A stretch of DNA of 64,000 nucleotides from Parietichytrium sp. I65-24A (Eukaryota > Sar > Bigyra > Thraustochytrida > Thraustochytriidae), in contig BLSF01000042.1 in the NCBI GenBank assembly GCA_012862575.1, forward strand, positions 248,001 to 312,000, written 5' to 3'. Below are positions 21,615-32,779 of the stretch, one piece after another. Both the position numbers and the translations under genes were made by a program. Numbering within the stretch: position 1 is the first letter of the stretch; each line of letters opens with the position of its first letter. The notes under the pieces are model-generated. The model was not told the DNA's origin. It was given only the letters and a program-made list of their open reading frames with translations, and ran no database searches.

Positions 21615-21970
21615 GCTGTAATTACCTAGTCAAAAATTACGATGAATGTGATAATCATTTGCATAGCGAGTCTTACGGCAAAGAAAAATGGTCACAGCGA
21701 AATTTGCGATGCTTGAATGAAGCCTGCACATTGCAGGTGTTTGCCACAATTATTGTGTTTTGGATAGATGTTCCAGCGACAACGAAGCTTATGTCACACG
21801 TTAGATAATTGTAGTATTATTATGAGGGAGGCCAAGCTTGGAGTTAAAGATTAAGAGTGTTTAGTGGTGCATTTCTAACTAAGCAGTGGAAAAAAGTGGT
21901 CACGCTAAGTTTTGGAGTGGCACCACTAATCCGGCATTTTGCAGGTATTTGCTGGCCTTATCGAACACCA
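21615..21970 (-). repeat. Dispersed diverged copy of the satellite unit
   Basis: One whole unit of the 7.8-kb satellite is present in opposite orientation. It starts CTAGTCAAAAATTACGATGA, passes GGTCACAGCGAAATTTGC and the CCTGCA-n3-TGCAGG hairpin (about 21722-21736), and ends CACACGTTAGATAATTGTAG. A second, more diverged partial unit follows at about 21885-21960 (AAGTGGTCACG, then TTGCAGGTATTTG). This shows that the unit is mobile or ancient and not confined to the array. Confidence 0.75.
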
Positions 21971-23379
21971 CTCATCTTAAATAACGGGAAAGTGTCACGC
22001 CTTCACTAACCAGTGGTTAGTCCATTATAGCTGAGATTTGTGCCCTCCGAACAGAAGTGAGCCTTGAAATTTTGTGCCACAGCGAAAAAGAACTGCTTTC
22101 CACTCAAGCTTGTTCTCCTCGCTCTCGCATCTTCTGCAGCTTGTTTGGATTTGTTGGAGACGTTTGAAGAAGAATCGAAGATGAGTGGGCAAATCACGTT
22201 GGAACGGCGAAAAGCAGCGACCAAGTGACGAAGTGCCCAAACTGGCTCACACTTACAAGTTTCAATCTCTGTTTGCAAACACAGAATCAGTGAATTTAAC
22301 TTTAATTTGGAGTTCGCAGAGCTCCTGGTCCTGCCTCCTGGTGTGCGGTCCCTGGAGTCCCTGGCGCGTCAACATGTCAAAGCTGTCAACACTGTTAATA
22401 CTGTCAACACCGTCAACGCTGTCAACGCTGTCAACGCTTGCTTGCGGAGCGGCAGTAACAATTCTGAAAAAGCGGTGGAGGATGTGAAGGGGCCGAGTGG
22501 TAAGGTGGTAAGTAGGTCCTGATGGTCTCCTGGTCGCGTTTTGGTCGGTGCGTTGGGTGCGAATTCCCTGCGAATCAACGAGATCTGCGGAGGCTCCCGG
22601 GACTTTTTGTTCTCTTCTCGCACTTCTCGCTCTTCGCGCTCTTTGGTGTGGAAATGCCTTTTCGTGCGCACTGCAATGCAGAGATCTATCTCGCTGTCAG
22701 TAAGGCAGATGATTCAAACTTGAATTTATTCCGCCCTCCTCTTCGGGAGCTTCAACATCGTCAACTACAACGTCTCACGAACTGAAACTCGCGCGCTTGA
22801 GCGAAATGCTGCAACCACTCATTCTCATCGTCGTTCTTCTTTCCAAACCAACCTTTCTCTCTGAGGGACGACGTGCTGAACATTACAAAGTTTGTTTTGA
22901 TTGCGTTGATTTGATTTAATTTTTTTGATTTTGATTTTGATCATATGATTTGATTATTTGATTTCTCCAAATCTGCTGCGTCTTGATGAGTTCCCACTCA
23001 ATTCAATTCAATCTAATCTTCTGGAGAAGCATCTATCTCATGTCTCGTCATGCTTCTTTGATGGTTTGATTTGGATTGACTGTGAATCGGTTTGATTTGG
23101 TCTGGTTTGGTTTGGCGCAGAGAGCTCACGCCTCATCACATCACAATCGAGCAACAAAACAGACCGTTCGACGCATAACAGCCTTAGTCGAGTTTTGTGC
23201 TCGAAGTGGGATCTATGTATGCTTCCTAAACACTTCCTTTAACGAGAAGAGATCACTTGCGATCGCCTGCGAATCTTGGTTGGCAAGTGTTTCAAAAGTG
23301 ATCACTTGCCAAATAACCTGTGCACTAGTGCACTAGTCTCGCTTTTTTTCATTCGTGTCAAAATCAGAGTTCAGAATTC

Positions 23380-23583
23380 ATGAATTCTTCAAGTTTGTCA
23401 CATCAGAACGGAGAAGCAAGTCAGAAGGATTCCCCATCATCCCTCAGGGGGGAAGTTCATTCTAACATGGTGGCTCGATTCAACTTTAACAGCGAGTCTA
23501 GAGAGGGCTCAAAACGGCCGGCAATTGGCAGCGATGGGAGGAGGCGAAATGTGCGGATGAGGTCTTCGTCCCATTCGGCATAG
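23380..23583 (+). CDS. Possible small hypothetical protein
   Basis: An ATG-initiated 67-codon frame that is Ser/Arg-rich and ends RRRNVRMRSSSHSA. I do not recognise it. It could be a terminal exon or a chance frame, and the only support is its non-repetitive composition. Confidence 0.15.
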   Translation: MNSSSLSHQNGEASQKDSPSSLRGEVHSNMVARFNFNSESREGSKRPAIGSDGRRRNVRMRSSSHSA

Positions 23584-26438
23584 CAGACTCCTGACTGCGA
23601 GTACGTCCTGTTCGGCGCCAACAGACGACGCAAAAAAGGCGACCTAAGCTACTGAGAGAAGCGACAACCGCCGCAACTTTTGTGCTACTGTACTGACAGT
23701 GAGAGAGAATGAGAAAATTCTCTCTCTCTTTCTCTCTTTCTCTCTCTCCGAGCTGCTCGCAACATTTCGACATGTCGATGAGGCTACAAGTCGCCTAGTA
23801 CTCAGTACACAATCCTTGGATCCGCAGCGAGGCGAGCGAGGCTTTGCGGTCGCGCGGGTATGTTAGTGTATCCTTTAGATGGTTGATAGTCAAAATTTGT
23901 GTTCTGGCTGCAAACGAGGCGTGGTTCTGAAGATTTGAAGATTTGGAACTCTGAAAGAATATCCTTCTGGTCGCGTAAGTGCAAAGGGGAAAGTGGAAGG
24001 AAATGGTGAATGGTGAATGGCGAATGGAAACTAAGAACTGACTTAGTCACTGAAAGGCAAAGAAAAGAACTGGCCAACTGTCCAAAGCCGGACCCGACGA
24101 TGTGCGAGCTAGTCAATTGCCGTAAGTAGCTGTAAACAGCGCCACTTCGCACCTCGTGCCCAGTTTGGTCGTTTTTATTGCTTTTTGCATGTTTCAGAAT
24201 GTTTTACATCAGCGCGCCTCCAACGAAAACTCAGTCTTGACAGAGGATGAGCGGAACACAAGATTGGGATCATGATGCTCGAGAGGCGATTCTAATTAAC
24301 AACTCTTTCTATAATTTGATATATTTGATACATGATAATTGCACACTGCGAGAACCGCGAGAACCGGAGGCATCCGCGCCCTCCTGACACTCTTGGCGAA
24401 AGACGAAGCCTATCCAAACATGTTCTGGCTTTCCCGATTTTCCACTTTTTGTATGGCAGCCGTTCCCGTCTGCCTTCTTCGTCCTTCACTTACAACGAAA
24501 ATTGCCAACACGAAAGAAACAAAAAAAAGGTGAGCCTACTCTTTCTGCTATCTGTGTTCTACTGCCCTGGGTACCGTATATTGCATTCACAGTTAAAACA
24601 TGGCAACTCCTTCGCTGACGTCAGCGCCATTCGATATTTTGCAAGATCCAGATCGGCTTAACCATGGTAACAGGTAATCAGACCTTAGCGAAGATTTGAC
24701 ACCGATCGTTTTGGGCGGGCGACGCCCCTTGATGGAAGAAGCGAACTTTAGTTTCATAGTTTCGTCTCCCCACCTTGTGATAGGGTTTGTTTACGCTGCA
24801 CTTCGTAGTTTCATAATTTCATCGTTTCATACTCGCATTCGCGCTCGAGTTTTGTAAACCTTCGTACTCGAGTCTTCTGTCTTTCGTCTTTCATTGAGCA
24901 AAGTTCGGCGGGAGAAGAGCGACAATAAAAATACCACGGAAAACTTTCAAAATTAATTGAAGCTGCGGATTCAGCAAGGGCCAACTTCAACCGGTTCTGG
25001 GAGCGTGTGCTATCAGGAGCACAAGTTCGAGTGTGGTCGCGGCGGGTCGACAACTTTCAATAGGCCTGCGCGAGTTTGGTCTCGGTAGTCTCCACTCCGA
25101 ACATGCAGAAGCGACTTGGAAATGAGTTGCTTGACGCCAGGTAAGTTATCGTCCTGTTCGGAAGTAGTGAGATCACAGTCAGTTTGCTGCTACGGAGACG
25201 GAGAAGAAAACAACAACATCTAAAGATGATAGAACCCGTGCGCCCTCGGAGTCAGTTAGCACGAAGGTATCTATGCCCATGCAAAGTGGGAGAGAGCATT
25301 TCCTCACTGAGAGTACAGTACCTACCCTGGATACTGAGCACAGCCAAGGTAACATTTGTAAAGCAGACCTTGGGCAATATTGGTTTCGTACTCGCAGCCT
25401 GAAGCAAACTGTTGGAAGACTGTAACGAGCCTTGCGTAAAGAATAACTACAGAAGCTGACAAAAGATTCGAACTCTCCGCCTTTCACGACTTTCACGGCA
25501 AAAACGTGACTTGCGGGCCGATTATCGTCAGCGCCCACCGCCCTCACTCACTCACCACTCACTCACTCACTCACTCAGCGGGCTCAAGGACCCGAAGCCC
25601 CCGAGCATGTCCGTGATCCAACCTTTCGGGGAAAACTTTTGTGCCCTCTCGTCGCTGAGCCATATCTGACTGGCGATGCGTACGAGTACGGTACTCAGTA
25701 CTCGTCGATGCGGTCTTCTTTGACTTGTGAAACAATTGCCAATCTTGTTCATGTTCAATGTTTTCATGTCCATTGGCAGTGAATATCAGTGAATGCAGTT
25801 ATTGTAATCGCAATTTGGATGCTCGAGCGAGGTGATCCCGGGACAGGTACTGGTACTGGCAATAGTACTCAGTACCGGTACCATCCTTCCCATACTGTAC
25901 TTAAAGAAGATCTGAGCGACGTATGTGAATTGGCAATTGTTTCCTGGTCGACGTAAAGGCGCACTTGGTTTCATAGTTTGGCATTTGGAAATATGCGAGT
26001 CCTCGAAAAGCTCGCTTTCCAGACGAGCCTTTCTAATTGAAAATGACACTCATGAGCTCACCAGTCCTACCGAGTAGCAAGCCTGCCGACGAATGAGTCT
26101 GCGATTCAAAGGACATCCATCTTCTCAGAAACTCCACCGCTTTTCATTCTCCCAAAGCTCGATGCACACTCGGCGAATGCGCGGCCAGCGGCCATTGTTT
26201 TGTTTTTTGGTATCATAAAATAAACAATAAATAATAAATAGTTCGGCTCAGAATCAGAACCTCCTCTGCGTGTTTTGAAATTACTGCTCATTTGTCCTTT
26301 CCTCTGCCCGAATAATGGGCTTGTCGCGTTGCTTTAGCTGAAGAGCCGTACTTGGAAACTGGAACTTGAGGAGGCTCAAGGCGACTCTCTCTTCTCTCTC
26401 TCTGTGTGTCTCTCTCTTTCTCTGTCTCCCCAACACAC

Positions 26439-26633
26439 ATGGGACTTGAGTGGCTCAAGCGCCTGCCGGAGATTCCGGAGATCGCCATGACCGCCGGTGA
26501 GGATTTCGCTTCCGACGAGTCAGTTGCAGGAGTGGAAGAAGCCTTTCTTCTCTTTCTTCCATCACCTTTCTCAGGCTCTATGCGTACCGCACTAGCATAT
26601 GAGCACCTGACCTACCTGACCCACGATCTTTGA
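26439..26633 (+). CDS. Possible small hypothetical protein or first exon
   Basis: From the ATG at 26439 the frame gives 64 residues beginning MGLEWLKRLPEIPEIAMTAG, which is amphipathic and protein-like. After the codons for AMTA the DNA reads G|GTGAGG, a plausible donor, and a good acceptor (TTTTGTGTCTTTGCAG) ends at about 26650. Splicing would give a shorter product. Neither form matches a family I know. Confidence 0.2.
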   Translation: MGLEWLKRLPEIPEIAMTAGEDFASDESVAGVEEAFLLFLPSPFSGSMRTALAYEHLTYLTHDL

Positions 26634-28234
26634 TTTTGTGTCTTTGCAGAAAGAAATCTTCGCCAGTTTTTCTTTCTTTCTTTCTTTTCGCGTTTTGTTC
26701 ATTCGTAGAACATCGACGGTGTTTACTGAATTCTGAAGAATGAGTTCAAGCAAGATCAGGAAGAGATGTGACGAAAAACAGCGTTTCGAGGTGCCCGAAG
26801 GAGCATCTAAACTGAATTCTGTAAAATCCCTTACGCCAACCCTCGGAGGCCATTCTTTCAGTAGATTGATTGATTAAACAGTGAATCCCACCTTTCGTTT
26901 TGAAAGGTATGCTGTGACTCACGTTCCCACAGTACTTGAACCCAAACCTTAGATGAAATGTTGAGAAGGCTTTGATGTGCAAGCTCGAAGAGCTCCAAGC
27001 AGGAAGCGAAAGCATTTCAGAATTCAGATTTCAGGATCCAGACTTTAGACTAGGGCCACACGGCCAGTACCGGTACTCAGCACGACACAAACACGCTCCA
27101 CACGCTCCATTGCCTGCCTTGTTGCAGTATGGGTACAGACACACGAGTGTACGCAGTACAATATCATCCAAGTTCCAGACCGTTTGGTCGCTCTGGTGCG
27201 ACCAGTGCCACTAGTGCCACAGTGCCATATGCCAATGGATCACTACGGCAGCAGCCGATGAAAAGTCATCTCGGACATCTTTGACGAGGGGCGCTTTCCG
27301 AAACCATTGGATTGCTTGTTGCAAAGCTACGCGGTCGAGGATGCGGCGGCATTCAAAAAAGAAGCTTTTGCTTCGCAGTCTTCGCAGAGGTTGACAGTCT
27401 CTACTCCAAACACTCTTGACTTCATCTTCGCATTCTGCCTTTCCAAAATATGAACAAAAACAAAATGCCTACAGCATCAACTCCGCAGTGTGCGGCGCTG
27501 GCAACTACCCATCTCGCACACCCTCACAAAAAGCTCCGTAGCCCATCTTACAATGCCGGAGCAAGCCAGCTTTCCACCCTTCGCCTAGTTACTATCCCGA
27601 GCTAGGTCGTTGCTAGGATGCCTGGGCATGCCTGCCTCATCGCCCCCTCACAACACGGGAACTGGCGCGATGCAATCAACTCTTGCCAGACTTGCCAGAG
27701 TTGGTCGATCCAATTGTCTGCAAGGTTCTCTTGGTTAGATACCGGTCTAACTTAGATGTTCTTGTTCATCCAGCTCCGAGTCTTCCTTCCAGCTAGCTAG
27801 TCAGAGGAGGAGTGTACGCCTCCGGAGCTAGTTGTACATACAATGGCCACAGAGAAGGAAGATGACATCATCACCATCGCCGACGTCTGTCCAAGTCACT
27901 TCTATCTTTTAGTCCTCTTTTCTCTCTCACTGCACAAGTACAGTATCAAGGCGGTACGGTACTTGGATGTAACCAGCTAGAGTACGGACTATTGTAGTTG
28001 GCAAGATACAAAGAGAAAGAAGAAATCCGGAACAAATAAGCGAGTAAACCTTTGTTTGACAGATCTACATATCTCGGACAAGGTGGAAATGCGATAGACT
28101 TATTGGGTGTCAGTTCAGTGTATCTTTGCTACTAACTGTAGGTTAGCTTCTCTTCCTCCCTTTCCTTCTTTCTTCCCTTCTTCCCAGCAGACGGAGGGCG
28201 GGAGGAGAAGGAGTCTTGTTCTCCTTCTGCCTTT

Positions 28235-28268
<34 letters not shown>

Positions 28269-29063
28269 TCCCTGTTTTCTCCTCCCTCCGTTTTGTGTTG
28301 GCGTTTCCCTCCCAAAGAGCTCCACGTCTGCTCGTTCGCTGTCTGTCAGGCCACGTTGCCTACTGTACTGACAGTGAGTGCCGTAGTTGAGGTACTCAGT
28401 AAGGGCGAGAGGACGAGGTGAGTGAGAGTAAGAGAGAGAGAGAGAGTGACTCACAAAACCACATTCACTTTTCACATCTTCGCTTTCTGAATTCTGGTTT
28501 TCACTTCCGCATTCACACTGGCAGCGTGGCTTAGTGCGGCTTAGCGCCAGCGTAGCGAGGAGGTAGCGTGGACCGCGAGGCAACAAACAGAACGGCACGG
28601 CCGAAAAAGGAAGGAAGGAAGAAAGGAGTTACTAGATACCTACGAATCCACAATGGCACACTGTGAGAAGGAAAGTGGCACGTCAGATGAGAGGCACGTA
28701 CTCGCAGTCAGGACTGGGTGGGTTATTGAGACCAGAGCAAACTTCGAAAGCAGGTCAGATCAGATCAGATCAGATCAGATCAGATCAGCTTGGATCAGAT
28801 ATCAGATTGGAGGTAGCTCGGAGACGAAGCAGCAGTACCGGTATGCCATAGAATTGCCGAGTTGGAGAGAAGGGAAGAAGAAGAGAACAACAAACAGAGA
28901 GACAGAGACGACGGGTCCGACGAGAATCTGAATCTGGGGCCTGAAGGTATAGCTAGTGTGCCAGTTCCGCAACGTGCATGCAGTGAAATTGGGCTAATTG
29001 CACTTGGAACACTCCGCCTCAGCTGTGCTGTGCTGTGTTGTGCGTTCAAAGCCCGCGTCGCAA

Positions 29064-30422
29064 ATGGCCGTTGATACAAACTGCACACTTGGTGTGCAGC
29101 AGCATGCCGATGCCCAGGCAGCAAACAGCCATGGCAAACAGCAGAGTGAAGCCGAGGATGCAGGATTGGACGCCAAGCCAGTGGACGATTCCCCTGCAGA
29201 AAGCGAGACCGAGGAGGATAGCGTCGACGGCGATCAGCAACGCAAGGGCGCATGGACAACCATGGAAGACCACGTGCTGCGAACGATGGTCATGGACCAG
29301 AAGGTCTCCAGCTGGCCAAAAATCGCTGCACATATTCCTGGTAGGACCTCCAAGCAGTGCCGAGAGCGCTGGAAGTGCAATCTGGATCCTGCCATCAATA
29401 AGATGCCGTGGACTGCCGAGGAAGACCGCGTTCTCGTAAACATGCAGCGCAAGCTCGGAAATCGTTGGGCCATCATTGCCAAGTCTCTTCATGGTCGCAC
29501 TGAGAACTCTATCAAGACTCGCTTCCGCAGCATCCAGCGCCGCCAGAGGCGTGAGTGGTCCAGAGAAGAAGATGCCACCATTCTCAACATGAGGCTCAAG
29601 CAAAGATGCCGCTGGGAAACCATCGCTGAGGTTTTACCAAAGCGGACCAAGAACGGCGTCAAGAACCGCTTCAAGGTCCTCGTAGAATCACAATTCTCGC
29701 AGAGCGAGGAGCTCTTGAACGACTGCAAATTTTCGGCAATGAAGGAGGAGCGTGTTGTAGACGCAGAGCAACGAATGTTTCCTGTGCAACGATCCAGCTC
29801 ACCTTTCACCTCGCAGCCCGAGTCTTCGTCCACAGCCAGTGTTACTGGAACCTCGGAGCTCATGAACCTTGTCGCGGGTCTTCTCAGCCAGCAGCAAAGC
29901 ACGCATGCTCACACAACCCGCCCAAATTCCTGGTCGCGCTGCAATGATGCTGGAAACCAAAACATTTTTGAGCTACTCAATCTCGTGGGATCTTTGCAAG
30001 CAGACCAGTCAAACCTGAACCCGGACATGCTCCCGCTTCTCTTGTCAAAATTCATTCAAGACCAGCAGCAGCAAGAGGAGGAGCGCCGCCGCGGCCGTGC
30101 TGAACTTGAGTCGCTTTCCTCGTCTCAAATCCAGCACGTTCTAGACCTCGTAAAGCTCTTGAGCTCGCAGGCACCGAGACAAGAATCTCAGCCACAGCTA
30201 CAACACCCGCAGCTGAAGCGGTCAGCATCGGCCATGTGGGATGCCTACTCCTCGCCAGCCTCGGATCACAAAAACTTTTCTTCTGCGACCCTTCTCCCAG
30301 AAGCGCTCGTCAACAAGCGCCCAAAACTCGACGCAAACACGCCATTCCCTGCCTTGCCTCTCCTGCGCAGACAGGATTTGGTGTCGGCTGTCGCAAATCT
30401 GATGGCCTTCTCCGGCAATTAG
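29064..30422 (+). CDS. Three-repeat Myb transcription factor
   Basis: A 452-residue nuclear regulator with three consecutive Myb repeats: R1 about 62-109 (GAWTTMEDHVL ... WPKIAAHIPGRTSKQCRERW), R2 about 114-161 (PWTAEEDRVL ... WAIIAKSLHGRTENSIKTRF) and R3 about 163-212 (EWSREEDATIL ... WETIAEVLPKRTKNGVKNRF). Each has a W/W/F-type aromatic core and a recognition helix. This 3R arrangement is the ancestral Myb type; animal c-Myb and plant MYB3R proteins control cell-cycle genes. The rest is Q/S-rich with a Leu-rich segment, and the protein ends RQDLVSAVANLMAFSGN. The frame is open upstream through a TTG at 28998, and 29064 is the first ATG. Convergent with the Cys-rich gene downstream. Confidence 0.88.
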   Translation: MAVDTNCTLGVQQHADAQAANSHGKQQSEAEDAGLDAKPVDDSPAESETEEDSVDGDQQRKGAWTTMEDHVLRTMVMDQKVSSWPKIAAHIPGRTSKQCRERWKCNLDPAINKMPWTAEEDRVLVNMQRKLGNRWAIIAKSLHGRTENSIKTRFRSIQRRQRREWSREEDATILNMRLKQRCRWETIAEVLPKRTKNGVKNRFKVLVESQFSQSEELLNDCKFSAMKEERVVDAEQRMFPVQRSSSPFTSQPESSSTASVTGTSELMNLVAGLLSQQQSTHAHTTRPNSWSRCNDAGNQNIFELLNLVGSLQADQSNLNPDMLPLLLSKFIQDQQQQEEERRRGRAELESLSSSQIQHVLDLVKLLSSQAPRQESQPQLQHPQLKRSASAMWDAYSSPASDHKNFSSATLLPEALVNKRPKLDANTPFPALPLLRRQDLVSAVANLMAFSGN

Positions 30423-30898
30423 ATTTACCCCCGGCATTGCGCTTACCGCTGTTTGCTCTTTTAGTTTACAATAGTCCTGTCCTGTCTTGTTGCACAGGTA
30501 GGTCTCCCAGTCTGTCTGTGCCATACTATCGTGTCTCTGCATCGTGCTGGGTTGTTGGGAACCTTCTGAAGCGCTCGTGCGGGACTCTCCAACTGTGTTT
30601 TTCTTTTTCCAACTTTGCTGTCCGTTGACAGCGAGTGTATCCTATACCCTTTCTGTGTTCAACCCAATCCTTCTTTCTATATTCGTTGACGCTTTGTGCA
30701 CTCCGTCCCCTTTTCTCATAGTCATTAGCAACTTGACTGTAACATATCTCTCAAACTGTGAATCTATTCGTGAGTCTCTTTCGTATCTTTGCTTTCTGAA
30801 TACTGTTTTTGCTGCCTGAAAGAGTCCAAAGTGTGTAAAAGGAATCGAATTTTCATAGATATTTTGTTTATGTTCAAGACCGATGTTGAATGGAATAT
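30423..30898. other. Convergent 3' intergenic region
   Basis: A 476-bp gap between convergent genes. It is AT-rich toward the right end and presumably contains both 3' UTRs. I see nothing else. Confidence 0.6.
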
Positions 30899-32779
30899 TT
30901 AGTTGGTGCAGTCGATCACGGTGTCGTTGCAAGGGCAGCGCTGAACCCCAACGGAAGCGATATTGTCTGGGTTAAAGCACCACGTCTTCGAGCCAGGAAA
31001 CTTGTCGTTTGCAACACACTCCAAGTTGTCCAGGTCTTCCTGGTAGTTTGGCTCCTGGTACTTGTCCGTGTACCGGAAGGAGATTGTGGCTCCCTCGATC
31101 ATGGTACATGAAGGGTTGATTGCAGCACCAGACGATGCCTGACAGCTGTCGTCAATCTGGCATTGCTGGAAACGAATCGGGTGAGTGAAAAGCTCTGGGA
31201 ACTTTTCTGGGGAGATTGCAATTGTGTCATCGCACAATCCGCGAGAAGATGGAATTCCAAACGCAGGTTTCCACTCGTCGTCTTCCAAATACATCACGGT
31301 AACACCGCCCTCACATGATTCCAAGGAAAGGGGAAGCTCAAGCTCGCTGCTAATGCAAGTCGCGTTGGAAATGTCTCCAATAGCCGCTGGAACGCGCCCG
31401 TCGCCGACTTCAGCAACGGCGTCATGCCAGCCAAACTCAGAGATACTGTTTCTACACTGATGAATGAAGCGAGTCATCTGATCCGTGTTAATCTCAAGGC
31501 CGTTTGCGTACCCTGCAGCAATGCAGAAAGTCTTACGAAGGTCTGATTGGACCTCTTTCAAGCAGTTCTTTTGGGGACCCGCTTTCGTCGCGCACCAATC
31601 AGCCAAGCACTCACCAACCTGGGGCTTGCTAATGGAAGCCAAGCACACAGCCTTGGAAAACAGAAAACTGTCGTCAAGGGCCATGTTCACGCAAGTCTTG
31701 TGTACGGAGTCAGTATGATTTGTGCTTCCGGTTTTGTCGAGGATCTTGCCAGTTGCGCATGACCCCCCCGAGTTGGCGCGATCTTTCGTATAGGTGATGA
31801 CCGGTTCTACAAGCTCTTGAACATTGATACGGGGTGGTCCCATCTTTCCGTCCAGCACACTCTTTGTACAGGTCAGCTGTGCCTCGATGCCAGTCACACC
31901 GTCCTTAATAAACCATGCCACTTCAATGTTGTTCAATCTGTACACCTTGAAACTTGATGGTAGCATGTCGGCAGTAGTTTCGTTTCCACCGTTAACTGAC
32001 CATGCCTGAGGGCTTGTCTCGCTATTGCCATAATCATCGCATCTCTCCGCGTCCAGGGTGTACACGGACCCATTCATACTCACAATTGCAGCCGAGATGA
32101 TTCCGCGCTCCCCCATCACCAGGTCCAACTTAAAATCATCTGCTGAGTACATGTTCATTTGTGGCAGCGGTCCAGCCGTCCAATCCGGTTGGCAGGGTGA
32201 GCCGTACAATGCCACCGGCCAGTCCTTGTTCTTGGTGTTCAACCACTTGCACTGGAAGCCATTGGGGTCGTACTGCGTCATGCACATCTCTTCTGTGATT
32301 TGGCAATAGGTTTCGGATTGGGGATGGTCAGGGTCGCGACCATCGCAAAGTACCCAGGCGTCAAGGGTCCCGTCGAACGAAACGCAATTTGGGTCGCCAT
32401 AGCACTGGCAGGACACGCAGCAAGTTTCGCTGCTCGCTTCAGTGAACGCAACGTCAAGAATCAACTTGGCGCCGTTGTCTCCCAATGTCGCACACCCGTC
32501 TGTGTCGTATGCTGGGTTGCAATACTCTCCAGAGGAGTCAATATAGCGGCAGCGAGGGGTCCCGCCGTCTACTTGGCAGCTAGTATCCCTCTTCGGGCAG
32601 CATTCGCGAAAGCCCACTGAGTCATAAGCGTCCTGAATGATGCACATGTTTTCGATGTCGACAGAGCCATCTGCCTCTTGCAAAATAATGTGCTGGTCGC
32701 ACAACTGGCAGCTATCGTCTGCCCTCGAGCTCACAAACGCACTGAGCGCTCCCAGCAGAGCAAATGCTTTCTTGCCCAT
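30899..32779 (-). CDS. Secreted Cys-rich protein with VWD-like motif (paralogue A)
   Basis: A 626-residue protein with a signal peptide (MGKKAFALLGALSAFVSSRA) and about 45 cysteines, so it is secreted or surface-exposed and disulphide-bonded. Residues 124-146 read CQCYGDPNCVSFDGTLDAWVLCD, which resembles the start of a von Willebrand factor type D domain (C-x-GDPHxxTFDG). A later block GPPRINVQEL, a Cys-paired helical region (about 380-470) and a terminal NxTCxS... segment are all shared with the paralogue at 35877-37727. I do not know a named family. A matrix, cell-wall or mastigoneme component is possible but not shown. The genes of the pair face away from each other across 3.1 kb, so an inverted duplication is likely. 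Confidence 0.75.
   Translation of the reverse strand: MGKKAFALLGALSAFVSSRADDSCQLCDQHIILQEADGSVDIENMCIIQDAYDSVGFRECCPKRDTSCQVDGGTPRCRYIDSSGEYCNPAYDTDGCATLGDNGAKLILDVAFTEASSETCCVSCQCYGDPNCVSFDGTLDAWVLCDGRDPDHPQSETYCQITEEMCMTQYDPNGFQCKWLNTKNKDWPVALYGSPCQPDWTAGPLPQMNMYSADDFKLDLVMGERGIISAAIVSMNGSVYTLDAERCDDYGNSETSPQAWSVNGGNETTADMLPSSFKVYRLNNIEVAWFIKDGVTGIEAQLTCTKSVLDGKMGPPRINVQELVEPVITYTKDRANSGGSCATGKILDKTGSTNHTDSVHKTCVNMALDDSFLFSKAVCLASISKPQVGECLADWCATKAGPQKNCLKEVQSDLRKTFCIAAGYANGLEINTDQMTRFIHQCRNSISEFGWHDAVAEVGDGRVPAAIGDISNATCISSELELPLSLESCEGGVTVMYLEDDEWKPAFGIPSSRGLCDDTIAISPEKFPELFTHPIRFQQCQIDDSCQASSGAAINPSCTMIEGATISFRYTDKYQEPNYQEDLDNLECVANDKFPGSKTWCFNPDNIASVGVQRCPCNDTVIDCTN

Larger units (their letters stand above)
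20849..29063. other. 8.2-kb gene-poor divergent region
   Basis: I recognise no complete gene here. The region holds GATA repeats (21325-21360), a satellite copy (21615-21970), a CTGTCAACN repeat (about 22385-22438), CT tracts (about 23715-23757 and 28234-28262), a CAGAT repeat (28754-28789), GTAC-dense patches (25680-25700, 25845-25890, 27066-27080) and two copies of ACTGACAGTGAG (23692 and 28367). Some short ATG frames end in splice-donor-like sequence: about 24600-24673 followed by GTAATC, and 25103-25141 followed by GTAAGT. Small frames at 23380-23583 and 26439-26633 read like protein but match nothing I know. Undetected small or multi-exon genes are possible. Confidence 0.5.

Noticed and set aside
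28143-28598. 151-codon minus-strand frame
   Set aside because: It is built on CT repeats that translate as RERERE runs, so it is low in complexity with no homologue.
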